Below, in pieces: positions 1 through 4,672 of a DNA stretch of 5,157 nucleotides. The position numbers were made by a program, and so were the translations under genes. Positions within the stretch are counted from its first letter, which is position 1, and each line of letters begins with the position of its first letter. The notes under the pieces are model-generated. The model saw nothing but the letters and a program-made list of their open reading frames with translations, was not told the origin of the DNA and did no database searches. Source of the DNA: Kiritimatiellia bacterium (lineage in GTDB: Bacteria; Verrucomicrobiota; Kiritimatiellia; SLAD01); assembly GCA_007126995.1 (NCBI GenBank), contig SLAD01000194.1, forward strand, positions 1-5,157, written 5' to 3'.

Positions 1-1051
1 CGAATTTGTCAGTGAAGCGCTGGCTCGGCGCCCGCATATGACGCGCTTGCTGAATCAGGTGAATAATCTTTTGCAGGGCGCTTTGGCTGGCCGGGCGCAC
101 GCATTGCACATCCACCGCGCCCCACAGGTTGATGGTGCCGCTGTACACTTCATCGCCCGGCCCTTTCCCGACCGGATGCGCCTCGCCGGTCAGTGACGAC
201 TCGTCCGCCGCGCTGTCGCCGCTTTCGATCACGGCATCGACGGGAAACACGTCGCCGGGCCGGATCCGCACGCGATCGCCCGTTTGCAAGGCATCCACTT
301 CCACCACACGCTCTTCGCCGGATTCGGGATCGATCAGGCGTGCCGTTTTAGGTGCGACCTTAAAGAGCGAGTGAATTTCCCGGCGCGTGCGATACAGTGC
401 GAAGTGTTCCATCGCTCCCGCAGCGGAAAAGAGGAAGAGCAGTAGGGCGCCTTCACCGTATGCCCCGATAAATGTGGCGCCAACGGCTACCGCGAGCATC
501 AGGAAATGGATGTCGAGTTTGCCGCGCAAGAGATTGGGCCCCGCATCCTTGGCGGCATCCCAGCCCCCGGCAATCATCGCCGCGATGTAGAGGGCAGGGG
601 ACAGCCACGAGGGACCGATCCCGGTCCAATAAACGATCAACCCTGAGATTCCCAATACACCGCATAGTCCGGCTAAGACGGCCAGAAACCGCCATTCATC
701 GTCCTCGCCTTCCTCGATTCCCGCCGCCTCCGCCGGTGTCGGCCATGGGATACGTCGCCAAGTCCATACCGTGGCCAAGGCTTCACCGGCGTCTTCTTTT
801 TCCAGGAGGTGTTGTTCCGGTAAGCGGCGCAGGCGCAGTCCGGACACGGGATCATCTGCTTCAGCATGGGAAGCAGCGTTGAGCGTCGCTTCCAGCGCTT
901 CGCGCAAGGACTCCTCGTTCACCTCGCCCAGCGTCGCCACGGACAGCTCGGTTTGGTCGTCATCCCACATCACCGCCTTCGCTTCATCCGTGCGACGCAA
1001 AAAAGCCGCGAGTTGCGGCGCCCAAGAGGGAAGATGCGGCGATTCATTCAT
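1..1051 (-). CDS. Heavy-metal-translocating P1B-type ATPase, N-terminal part (3' end beyond the window)
   Basis: This inner-membrane pump would export or import a transition-metal ion using ATP. The frame is open for 350 codons from the ATG at 1051 to the window edge. Residues about 22-60 resemble the small ferredoxin-like HMA fold but contain no CxxC metal site. Residues 121-143 and 148-164 are the first two membrane segments. Residues 181-218, starting KLDIHFLML, form the next hydrophobic pair. The actuator domain follows, with a TGDRVRIRPGD stretch at 257-267 and the invariant TGE at 288-290 within SLTGE, then DEVYSGTINLWG at 300-311. The CPx membrane motif, the DKTG phosphorylation site and the nucleotide-binding domain lie outside the window, so the metal cannot be named; the overall look is of the Zn/Cd/Co (CadA/ZntA) group. 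The start has only a weak GGAAAA Shine-Dalgarno-like stretch about 12 bases upstream, inside the first palindrome of the array at 1063-1203. An ATG at codon 28 is a less likely alternative start. Confidence 0.93.
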   Translation of the reverse strand, partial: MNESPHLPSWAPQLAAFLRRTDEAKAVMWDDDQTELSVATLGEVNEESLREALEATLNAASHAEADDPVSGLRLRRLPEQHLLEKEDAGEALATVWTWRRIPWPTPAEAAGIEEGEDDEWRFLAVLAGLCGVLGISGLIVYWTGIGPSWLSPALYIAAMIAGGWDAAKDAGPNLLRGKLDIHFLMLAVAVGATFIGAYGEGALLLFLFSAAGAMEHFALYRTRREIHSLFKVAPKTARLIDPESGEERVVEVDALQTGDRVRIRPGDVFPVDAVIESGDSAADESSLTGEAHPVGKGPGDEVYSGTINLWGAVDVQCVRPASQSALQKIIHLIQQARHMRAPSQRFTDKF

Positions 1052-1062
1052 GGCGATGCTGT

Positions 1063-1203
1063 TTTCCAATCATTGGAAACTTTTTCGAGGGTTTTTCCAA
1101 TCGTTTGAAAATAAAATGAGCGTTTTTCCAATCGTTGGAAAGTTTTTTGCGTGTTTTTCCAATCGTTGGAAGAATTTTGGGGCCGTTTTCCAATCGTTGG
1201 AAA
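1063..1203. repeat. Five tandem 17-bp palindromes with an exact 31-bp period
   Basis: The consensus palindrome is TTTCCAATCGTTGGAAA. Copies lie at 1063-1079 (central CATT instead of CGTT), 1094-1110 (one arm altered, TTTGAA), 1125-1141, 1156-1172 (last base G) and 1187-1203. The centres are at 1071, 1102, 1133, 1164 and 1195, so every step is exactly 31 bp, close to three helical turns. The 14-bp spacers are degenerate but three of the four carry a T-run followed by a G-rich part, so the whole 31-bp unit appears to have been duplicated and then to have diverged outside the palindrome. The array fills the 5' region of the P-type ATPase gene, and copy 1 ends 12 bp before its start codon. It could be a multi-site operator, a hairpin array in the leader RNA, or a genome-wide intergenic repeat family. 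No plus- or minus-strand gene overlaps it. Confidence 0.95.
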
Positions 1204-1276
1204 CCATCGCCTGACGGCGACCCTACAAGCGTTCAGGAGAAAGGGGTTGCTCGTAGGGACGCCGTGAGGCGGTTCT
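1204..1276 (-). repeat. Inverted-repeat (REP/BIME-like) element, copy 1
   Basis: This 73-bp element recurs at 2866-2937. The first 28 bases are identical in the two copies, and the rest matches with a few substitutions and a one-base indel. Its two 18-bp arms, 1209-1226 and 1253-1270, are complementary at 16 of 18 positions around a 26-base loop. Each arm also folds on itself as a small hairpin (CGCC-TGAC-GGCG on the left, CGCC-GTGA-GGCG on the right), so it can form either one long stem or a dumbbell, as paired REP units do. It begins 10 bp after the stop of the minus-strand small envelope-protein gene and directly abuts palindrome 5 of the 31-bp array. It has no clear T-run, so a role as intrinsic terminator is uncertain. 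Confidence 0.85.
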
Positions 1277-1286
1277 TCGCTCCGAA

Positions 1287-1559
1287 TTAGAACGAGAGGC
1301 TAAGCCCTGCGTGGGCCCAGTTGACCTCGTTGTAGGAATCATTGATCCCTTGCACGAAGACGCCGCCGAGCGTGACACCTTCGACCTCGATGGCTAGTTC
1401 CGAGAAGAAGATGCCATCTGCGTCAGGCAGTCCATCGATACCCTCGGTGACATAGCGTGAAGCATAGCCCAACTCGAGACCGAACTCGGGCTCGAACGCT
1501 TGTGCGGTCCAGGCGGTTAAACCGATGGCCGCGATTGCAACAATCCATTTTTTATTCAT
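1287..1559 (-). CDS. Small secreted protein, likely miniature or internally deleted outer-membrane beta-barrel protein
   Basis: The product is 90 residues. Residues 1-21 form a classical Sec signal peptide, with MNKK, a hydrophobic core, and AQA before F22. The mature part of about 69 residues alternates polar and hydrophobic or aromatic residues (LELGYASRYVTEG, then ELAIEVEGVTLGGVFVQG) and ends in LSLSF, with the terminal Phe typical of outer-membrane barrel proteins. The N-terminal pattern recalls TorF-like putative porins, which are usually well over 200 residues, so this copy holds only about four strands. The ATG at 1559 was chosen because AAGGAG at 1568-1573 lies 8 bases from it; the ATG at 1565 is only 2 bases from the same site. 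The protein may be a genuine small barrel or oligomer subunit, or a remnant that lost its middle. The stop is 10 bp from the inverted-repeat element, and no continuation of the barrel is visible beyond it. Confidence 0.75.
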   Translation of the reverse strand: MNKKWIVAIAAIGLTAWTAQAFEPEFGLELGYASRYVTEGIDGLPDADGIFFSELAIEVEGVTLGGVFVQGINDSYNEVNWAHAGLSLSF

Positions 1560-1567
1560 TTTCATTT

Positions 1568-1573
1568 CTCCTT
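1568..1573 (-). promoter_or_regulatory. Ribosome binding site deciding the start of the small envelope protein
   Basis: AAGGAG on the minus strand lies 8 bases before the ATG at 1559 but only 2 bases before the ATG at 1565. The downstream ATG is therefore the better start, giving the signal peptide beginning MNKK. Confidence 0.75.
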
Positions 1574-1575
1574 AA

Positions 1576-1659
1576 TCAAGCACCGATGAGGCCATGCGGC
1601 CGCATCGGTTTTTTGCTATTACTCTTAGTTAACCAGACCAGGATCGCTTTCATGTTCAT
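1576..1659 (-). CDS. Possible 27-codon leader ORF upstream of the small envelope protein
   Basis: A short minus-strand frame runs from the ATG at 1659 (second in-frame ATG at 1653) to TGA at 1578-1576. It encodes 27 residues beginning MNMKAILVWL with a basic, Pro-containing tail. It ends 3 bases before the Shine-Dalgarno sequence of the gene at 1287-1559, and its second half runs through the hairpin at 1582-1609, an arrangement in which translating ribosomes could affect the downstream gene. It lacks a convincing ribosome binding site of its own and has no recognised family. It may be a chance ORF. Confidence 0.2.
   Translation of the reverse strand: MNMKAILVWLTKSNSKKPMRPHGLIGA
1582..1614 (+). 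terminator. Rho-independent terminator-like hairpin on the plus strand
   Basis: The arms CCGATGAGGCC (1583-1593) and GGCCGCATCGG (1598-1608) pair at 10 of 11 positions around the loop ATGC. An extra A-T pair at 1582/1609 extends the stem, and six Ts follow at 1609-1614. This is the textbook form of an intrinsic terminator for plus-strand transcription, but no plus-strand gene precedes it. On the minus strand the same hairpin lies in the 5' leader of the small envelope-protein gene, where it has no T-run. It may end an antisense transcript, protect the envelope gene from read-through, or be a leader structure. Confidence 0.6.
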
Positions 1660-1748
1660 GGCCTAATCAACAACATTTTGGGTACAGTTGATGAGACAAA
1701 CAGCCTGAAGATTTCTTCAGGTGGAAGGCATCTCTTTAGCCGATGCAA
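1615..1748. other. Intergenic stretch with an 18-bp palindrome
   Basis: This is the divergent intergenic region between the small envelope-protein gene (minus) and the toxin-antitoxin pair (plus). The one clear structure is at 1704-1721, where CCTGAAGA and TCTTCAGG are perfect 8-bp arms around a TT centre. It could be a regulator binding site or a hairpin. It has no T-run, so it is unlikely to be a terminator. I could not find a convincing promoter for the minus-strand gene here. Confidence 0.5.
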
Positions 1749-1777
1749 TTGACTTTTCGGTCCGGTAAATGTATAGG
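1749..1777 (+). promoter_or_regulatory. Sigma-70-type promoter of the toxin-antitoxin operon
   Basis: A TTGACT -35 box at 1749-1754 is separated by exactly 17 bp from a TATAGG -10 box at 1772-1777. Transcription would start near 1783-1786, about 20 bases before the antitoxin ATG. The -10 box lies inside the inverted repeat at 1768-1790, as expected for an autorepressed operon. Confidence 0.75.
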
Positions 1778-1790
1778 TTGTCTATACATT
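1768..1790. promoter_or_regulatory. Operator-like inverted repeat over the vapBC promoter
   Basis: Perfect 9-bp arms AATGTATAG (1768-1776) and CTATACATT (1782-1790) flank the centre GTTGT. The repeat covers the -10 box and the predicted start of transcription. Type II antitoxins, alone or with their toxin, usually repress their own operon by binding such a palindrome, so this is most simply the antitoxin's operator. The role is inferred from position and symmetry. Confidence 0.75.
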
Positions 1791-1804
1791 AATGAGGTGG
1801 CGAT

Positions 1805-2041
1805 ATGCAGGCGTCTGTTGTTGATTTGCTGTACAAAATGAATGATGTGTTGAACGCGCTGGACCGGAATGAGGATGTGGAAATTCTTTACCGGGGGAAG
1901 CGCAAGGGCATGCTGGTCGCGAACGCGACCCGCACGGGCATGCGCGTAGCGGAGCACCCTTATTTTAACAGTGCTCGTTCCCGCGCATCAGTGGAAGACA
2001 CGATGGATCATCTGCGAGGCGGACGTTTTCGTGATCTTTGA
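1805..2041 (+). CDS. Phd/YefM-like antitoxin of a type II toxin-antitoxin pair
   Basis: This 78-residue protein would bind and inactivate the PIN-domain RNase encoded next and repress the shared promoter. Residues 1-40 have the Phd/YefM N-terminal pattern: a short strand and helix (SVVDLLYKMNDVLNALDRNEDV), then the strand ILYRGKRKGMLV, with basic residues suited to DNA contact. A conserved-looking RVAEHPYF lies at 47-54, and the amphipathic C-terminal helix plus basic tail (SVEDTMDHLRGGRFRDL, 62-78) is the usual toxin-neutralising segment. GAGG at 1794-1797 sits 7 bases before the ATG. The reading frame overlaps the toxin gene by 11 bases, implying translational coupling. Pairing of a Phd-type antitoxin with a VapC-type toxin is known in other bacteria, so 'vapB' would be a functional rather than a structural name. 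Confidence 0.88.
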   Translation: MQASVVDLLYKMNDVLNALDRNEDVEILYRGKRKGMLVANATRTGMRVAEHPYFNSARSRASVEDTMDHLRGGRFRDL

Positions 2042-2408
2042 TACCGATATCTTCATCTGGATTGAACGAGGCCATGCCAAGGCCGCGATTATGGTCGAGC
2101 ACGCGGATGAGCGATTCATTTCTGTCCAGACCTATCTTGAATTGTTGCAATGCGCTCAAGACAAAGCTCAGCATGATCGCACCAAGCAGTTTTTGAAAGA
2201 TTTTGGTTTCCGGGTGTTGCCCTTGTCTGAAAATATCGGCCATCGGGCGGCCGTATACATAGAGGAGTACACGTTATCGCATGGGCTGCGCGCAGGTGAT
2301 GCCCTCATCGCGGCGACGGCCACGGAACACAACATGGTTTTATGTTCATCGAATACAAAGCACTTCAAGCCGATCAAGGACTTGAAGGTTAAGGTGTTGC
2401 GCCCTTGA
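2031..2408 (+). CDS. vapC: VapC-type PIN-domain ribonuclease toxin
   Basis: This 125-residue protein has the length and pattern of VapC toxins, Mg-dependent endoribonucleases that usually cut tRNA or rRNA. The acidic site is visible as D4 and D6 (IFDTDIFIW), E37 (TYLELL), D90 (LRAGDALIAATA) and the polar N108 (SSNTKHF), so the active site looks complete. The start is taken as GTG at 2031, because the PIN core begins directly there and the preceding in-frame ATG at 1971 would add 20 unrelated residues that merely read the antitoxin gene in another frame. GTG overlaps the end of the antitoxin gene by 11 bases, and GAGG at 2016-2019 is a possible, somewhat distant ribosome site. The cellular target cannot be read from sequence. 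Confidence 0.9.
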   Translation: MIFDTDIFIWIERGHAKAAIMVEHADERFISVQTYLELLQCAQDKAQHDRTKQFLKDFGFRVLPLSENIGHRAAVYIEEYTLSHGLRAGDALIAATATEHNMVLCSSNTKHFKPIKDLKVKVLRP

Positions 2409-2423
2409 AATGAGCGAGCCAAC

Positions 2424-2876
2424 TTGATTAACCAATCTCATGCACTGCGCCCGCTGGCCGAGGAGCGGGAGCAGACCTTGTCATTTGATGCAGAGTACCG
2501 GGTGTTGGCATGGGTTGATGAGAATCTGTTGCGCATGGCGTTGGAAAACCTGATCGGGAACGCGATCCGATACAGTCCGCCAAGTTCGGAAATCCTGGTG
2601 CGCGTGGGCCGACTCCCGGATGACTTGGTTGCGTTGGATGTACTGGATGAAGGGCCGGGCATCGAACCTGATGAAGTAGACGGTCTCTTCGAACGCTTTG
2701 TGCGTGGCAGTGGCGACCGGAAGGGTGGCAGCGGCTTAGGTTTAACGATCGCGCGATGGGCGGTAGAGGCGTTCGGCGGGCGGATCGACTACGAACGACG
2801 CATCGGGCAGGGCTCCATGTTTCGCATCCTTTGCCCAGTCAATGAACCGGAACGGGAAGGCGAAGCCATCGCCTGA
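2424..2876 (+). pseudogene. Sensor histidine kinase remnant: ATPase (HATPase_c) domain only
   Basis: The 150-residue frame holds a full kinase ATP-binding domain: N box ENLIGNAIRYSP (41-52, key N46), G1 box DEGPGI (75-80), F box LFERFVRG (88-95) and G2 box GGSGLGL (101-107). The sensor, membrane segments, HAMP and the dimerisation/phospho-acceptor His domain of a normal kinase are absent. The only start is TTG at 2424 (the reading frame is closed by the vapC stop at 2406-2408), without a good ribosome site. The frame is the same as that of vapC, and only 15 bases separate the vapC stop from this TTG. No response regulator gene is nearby. The last residues and the stop (TGA, 2874-2876) are supplied by the inverted-repeat element at 2866-2937. 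The most likely reading is a 5'-truncated kinase gene. A free-standing ATPase-domain protein cannot be excluded. Confidence 0.75.
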
Positions 2877-2937
2877 CGGCGACCCTACAAGCGCTCGGGG
2901 AATGGGGTTGCTGGTAGGGCCGCCGTGAGACGGTTCT
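2866..2937 (-). repeat. Inverted-repeat (REP/BIME-like) element, copy 2
   Basis: This is the second copy of the element at 1204-1276. The 28 bases 2866-2893 are identical to 1204-1231, and the remainder is shared with a one-base deletion and several substitutions. The arms 2871-2888 and 2914-2931 pair at 15 of 18 positions. It begins 9 bp after the stop of the cotransporter gene on the minus strand, the same orientation and nearly the same spacing as copy 1 relative to its gene. The other end overlaps the last codons and stop of the kinase remnant on the plus strand, so it lies between two convergent reading frames. Confidence 0.85.
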
Positions 2938-2946
2938 GCTTTGGGG

Positions 2947-4629
2947 CTATTTGTGCCCGGCTAGCACTTCCGCAATGTTGAGGGCGTGATCTTTCATCTT
3001 GCGGTAATGATTCAGCATGTCCAAGTAGATCAGGCTCTTCATCGGAGCCACTTCGTCATTCGCTAAGCGCGCCAGATGCTGTTTGCGGGTTTCTTTCATC
3101 AGTCGGGTGATGGTGTTCCCGTCGATCCGGGCTTGGGTGAGCGCTTGGGCATCATTGCGGCGAACGGCTTGATTGATCATGTGTATATAGCGGTCGACCT
3201 GCTCATGCAGTTGCAGCAGTGCGTTTAATCCTTCTTCAGATACGGCGAGGTTGTTTTTCCGCAGCTTGATCCAGCTTTTCAGCACATTCGTCTGGTAATC
3301 GCTCAGCGCTTCGTATTCGTGCGCCATGCGGATCTGGGCGTTGGCTTCCTCCGTCACTTTATGGGGCACTTCGCCTGCGAGCAAATGGCCGATGAACAAC
3401 ACAACTTCCTTTTGCATTTCGTCCAAAATTGTTTCGCGGCGGAATAGCTTCTCTTCAGCCAGTGGATCTCCATGTTCACGCGTAAGAATATTCTTCAAAT
3501 ACCCCATGATCTTTTGGACCGCATCGCCCATCACATGGATTTGCTCTCGGGACTGAATGATACCCAGGGAAGGGGAGTGCGCCATGCGGACATCGAGATA
3601 CGTGAGCCGCTTGATTTCACGTGCGTCAGGATCCGGGAACATGCGTTGCAGCACCCAAGCCAGCGCGCCGAGGAACGGCAAAAACAGCAGCGCATTAATG
3701 ACATTGAAGCTGGTGTGGACGAGGGCAATGGACCGCAAAATATAGGGGAATGTTTCGACGCCGTCCCGGACGAGGACGGTGTTGGGGTCGTGCCCGATCA
3801 CACTCACAACGAGTGGCACGACGACGGGGAAAAAGATGACAAACCAGATCGTGCCGATCGAGTTGAACATGATGTGGCCCCACGCCGCCCGCTTTGCCGC
3901 CGTGGTGGTGCCCAGTGAAGCAAAAAACGAAGTGATCGTGGTGCCGATATTCTCGCCCAAAACCAATGCCGCCGCCGTATGGAATTGGATCACACCCGCA
4001 GCGGCCAGGCCCATGGTGATGCCCAGCGTAGCGGAGGACGATTGAACCAACATCGTCAGCACGGCGCCGGCGATGACACACTTGATGATGCCGGCATAGG
4101 AGGTCGCCTCAAATGCGTGAAACCAGACCCGGAATCCGTCATGCGTGCGCAACGGACTGAATCCGTCTTTCATGAGTTCCAAACCGAAAAACAACATGCC
4201 GATACCCATCAGCGTCATGCCGAGGTAGCGGATACGATCACTTTTGGCGAACAGGAAGAAGAAGGCGGCGAAGCCGAGCAGCGGCAAGCCGTACTTGCCG
4301 ATCTCCAACACCAGAATCCATCCCGTAATGGTGGTTCCCACGTTGGCCCCGAAAATCACCCCCAACGACTGCGCCAATGACATGAAGCCACTGTTCACCA
4401 AACCAACGGTCATCACGGTTGTCACAGTGCTGGACTGCACGATGCACGTAACAAACAGGCCGGTAAATAAACCCATGACGCGGTTCTGCGTGACGGCCCC
4501 GATCATGCGTCGCAGACGATCGCCGGCTACCGCCTGTAAGCCTTCCGACATGAATCGCATGCCGATCAGGAAGATGCCCAACCCTCCGACTAGCGCGAAG
4601 GAGATCGATAAGAAGAGTTCCCAATCCAT
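2947..4629 (-). CDS. Na/Pi-cotransporter family protein with PhoU-like C-terminal domain
   Basis: This inner-membrane protein of the NptA/PhoU-fusion type would couple sodium entry to uptake or export of inorganic phosphate, or another anion. The 560 residues are a usual full length. Two inverted-topology repeats are visible: the first has the QSS motif at 65-67 (CIVQSSTVTTV) and GANVGTT at 94-100, the second QSS at 196-198 (MLVQSSSATLG) and GENIGTT at 225-231. Hydrophobic segments run from about 7 to 330. From about 345 to 555 the protein is helical and charged, matching the PhoU-like domain that ends many bacterial members, including YLDMLNHYRKMKDHALNIAE at 535-554. The ATG at 4629 is the only sensible start, since the first membrane segment follows directly, yet no Shine-Dalgarno sequence is visible. 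The gene lies 43 bp downstream of dapF on the same strand and probably shares its transcript. The substrate is inferred from the family. Confidence 0.93.
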   Translation of the reverse strand: MDWELFLSISFALVGGLGIFLIGMRFMSEGLQAVAGDRLRRMIGAVTQNRVMGLFTGLFVTCIVQSSTVTTVMTVGLVNSGFMSLAQSLGVIFGANVGTTITGWILVLEIGKYGLPLLGFAAFFFLFAKSDRIRYLGMTLMGIGMLFFGLELMKDGFSPLRTHDGFRVWFHAFEATSYAGIIKCVIAGAVLTMLVQSSSATLGITMGLAAAGVIQFHTAAALVLGENIGTTITSFFASLGTTTAAKRAAWGHIMFNSIGTIWFVIFFPVVVPLVVSVIGHDPNTVLVRDGVETFPYILRSIALVHTSFNVINALLFLPFLGALAWVLQRMFPDPDAREIKRLTYLDVRMAHSPSLGIIQSREQIHVMGDAVQKIMGYLKNILTREHGDPLAEEKLFRRETILDEMQKEVVLFIGHLLAGEVPHKVTEEANAQIRMAHEYEALSDYQTNVLKSWIKLRKNNLAVSEEGLNALLQLHEQVDRYIHMINQAVRRNDAQALTQARIDGNTITRLMKETRKQHLARLANDEVAPMKSLIYLDMLNHYRKMKDHALNIAEVLAGHK

Positions 4630-4672
4630 GGTGCAATAGGTATATGTGGGGGTGTTTGCTCGGGTCGAGAAA

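Noticed and set aside
1063..1203. CRISPR array (regular repeats and spacers)
   Set aside because: The 17-bp palindromic repeat with 14-bp spacers that resemble each other does not fit CRISPR dimensions (repeats about 24-40, unique spacers about 30), and no cas gene is visible.
472..1214. Plus-strand frames opposite the P-type ATPase gene and across the palindrome array
   Set aside because: Low-complexity Arg/Ser/Pro-rich translations with no family resemblance, antisense to a clear ATPase frame; these are shadows of a GC-rich gene.
1704..1721. Intrinsic terminator at the CCTGAAGA/TCTTCAGG palindrome
   Set aside because: The stem is only 8 bp with a 2-base centre and no T-run follows on either strand; it is better left as an unexplained palindrome.
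1971..2408. VapC starting at ATG 1971 (145 residues)
   Set aside because: The extra 20 residues lie inside the antitoxin gene in another frame, and the PIN core begins at GTG 2031, which gives the normal toxin length.
2410..2427. ATG at 2410 as the start of the kinase fragment
   Set aside because: It is in a different frame and meets a stop after five codons.
3472..3918. Plus-strand frame opposite the cotransporter gene
   Set aside because: Antisense to a well-supported 560-residue membrane protein, charged low-complexity product, no ribosome site.
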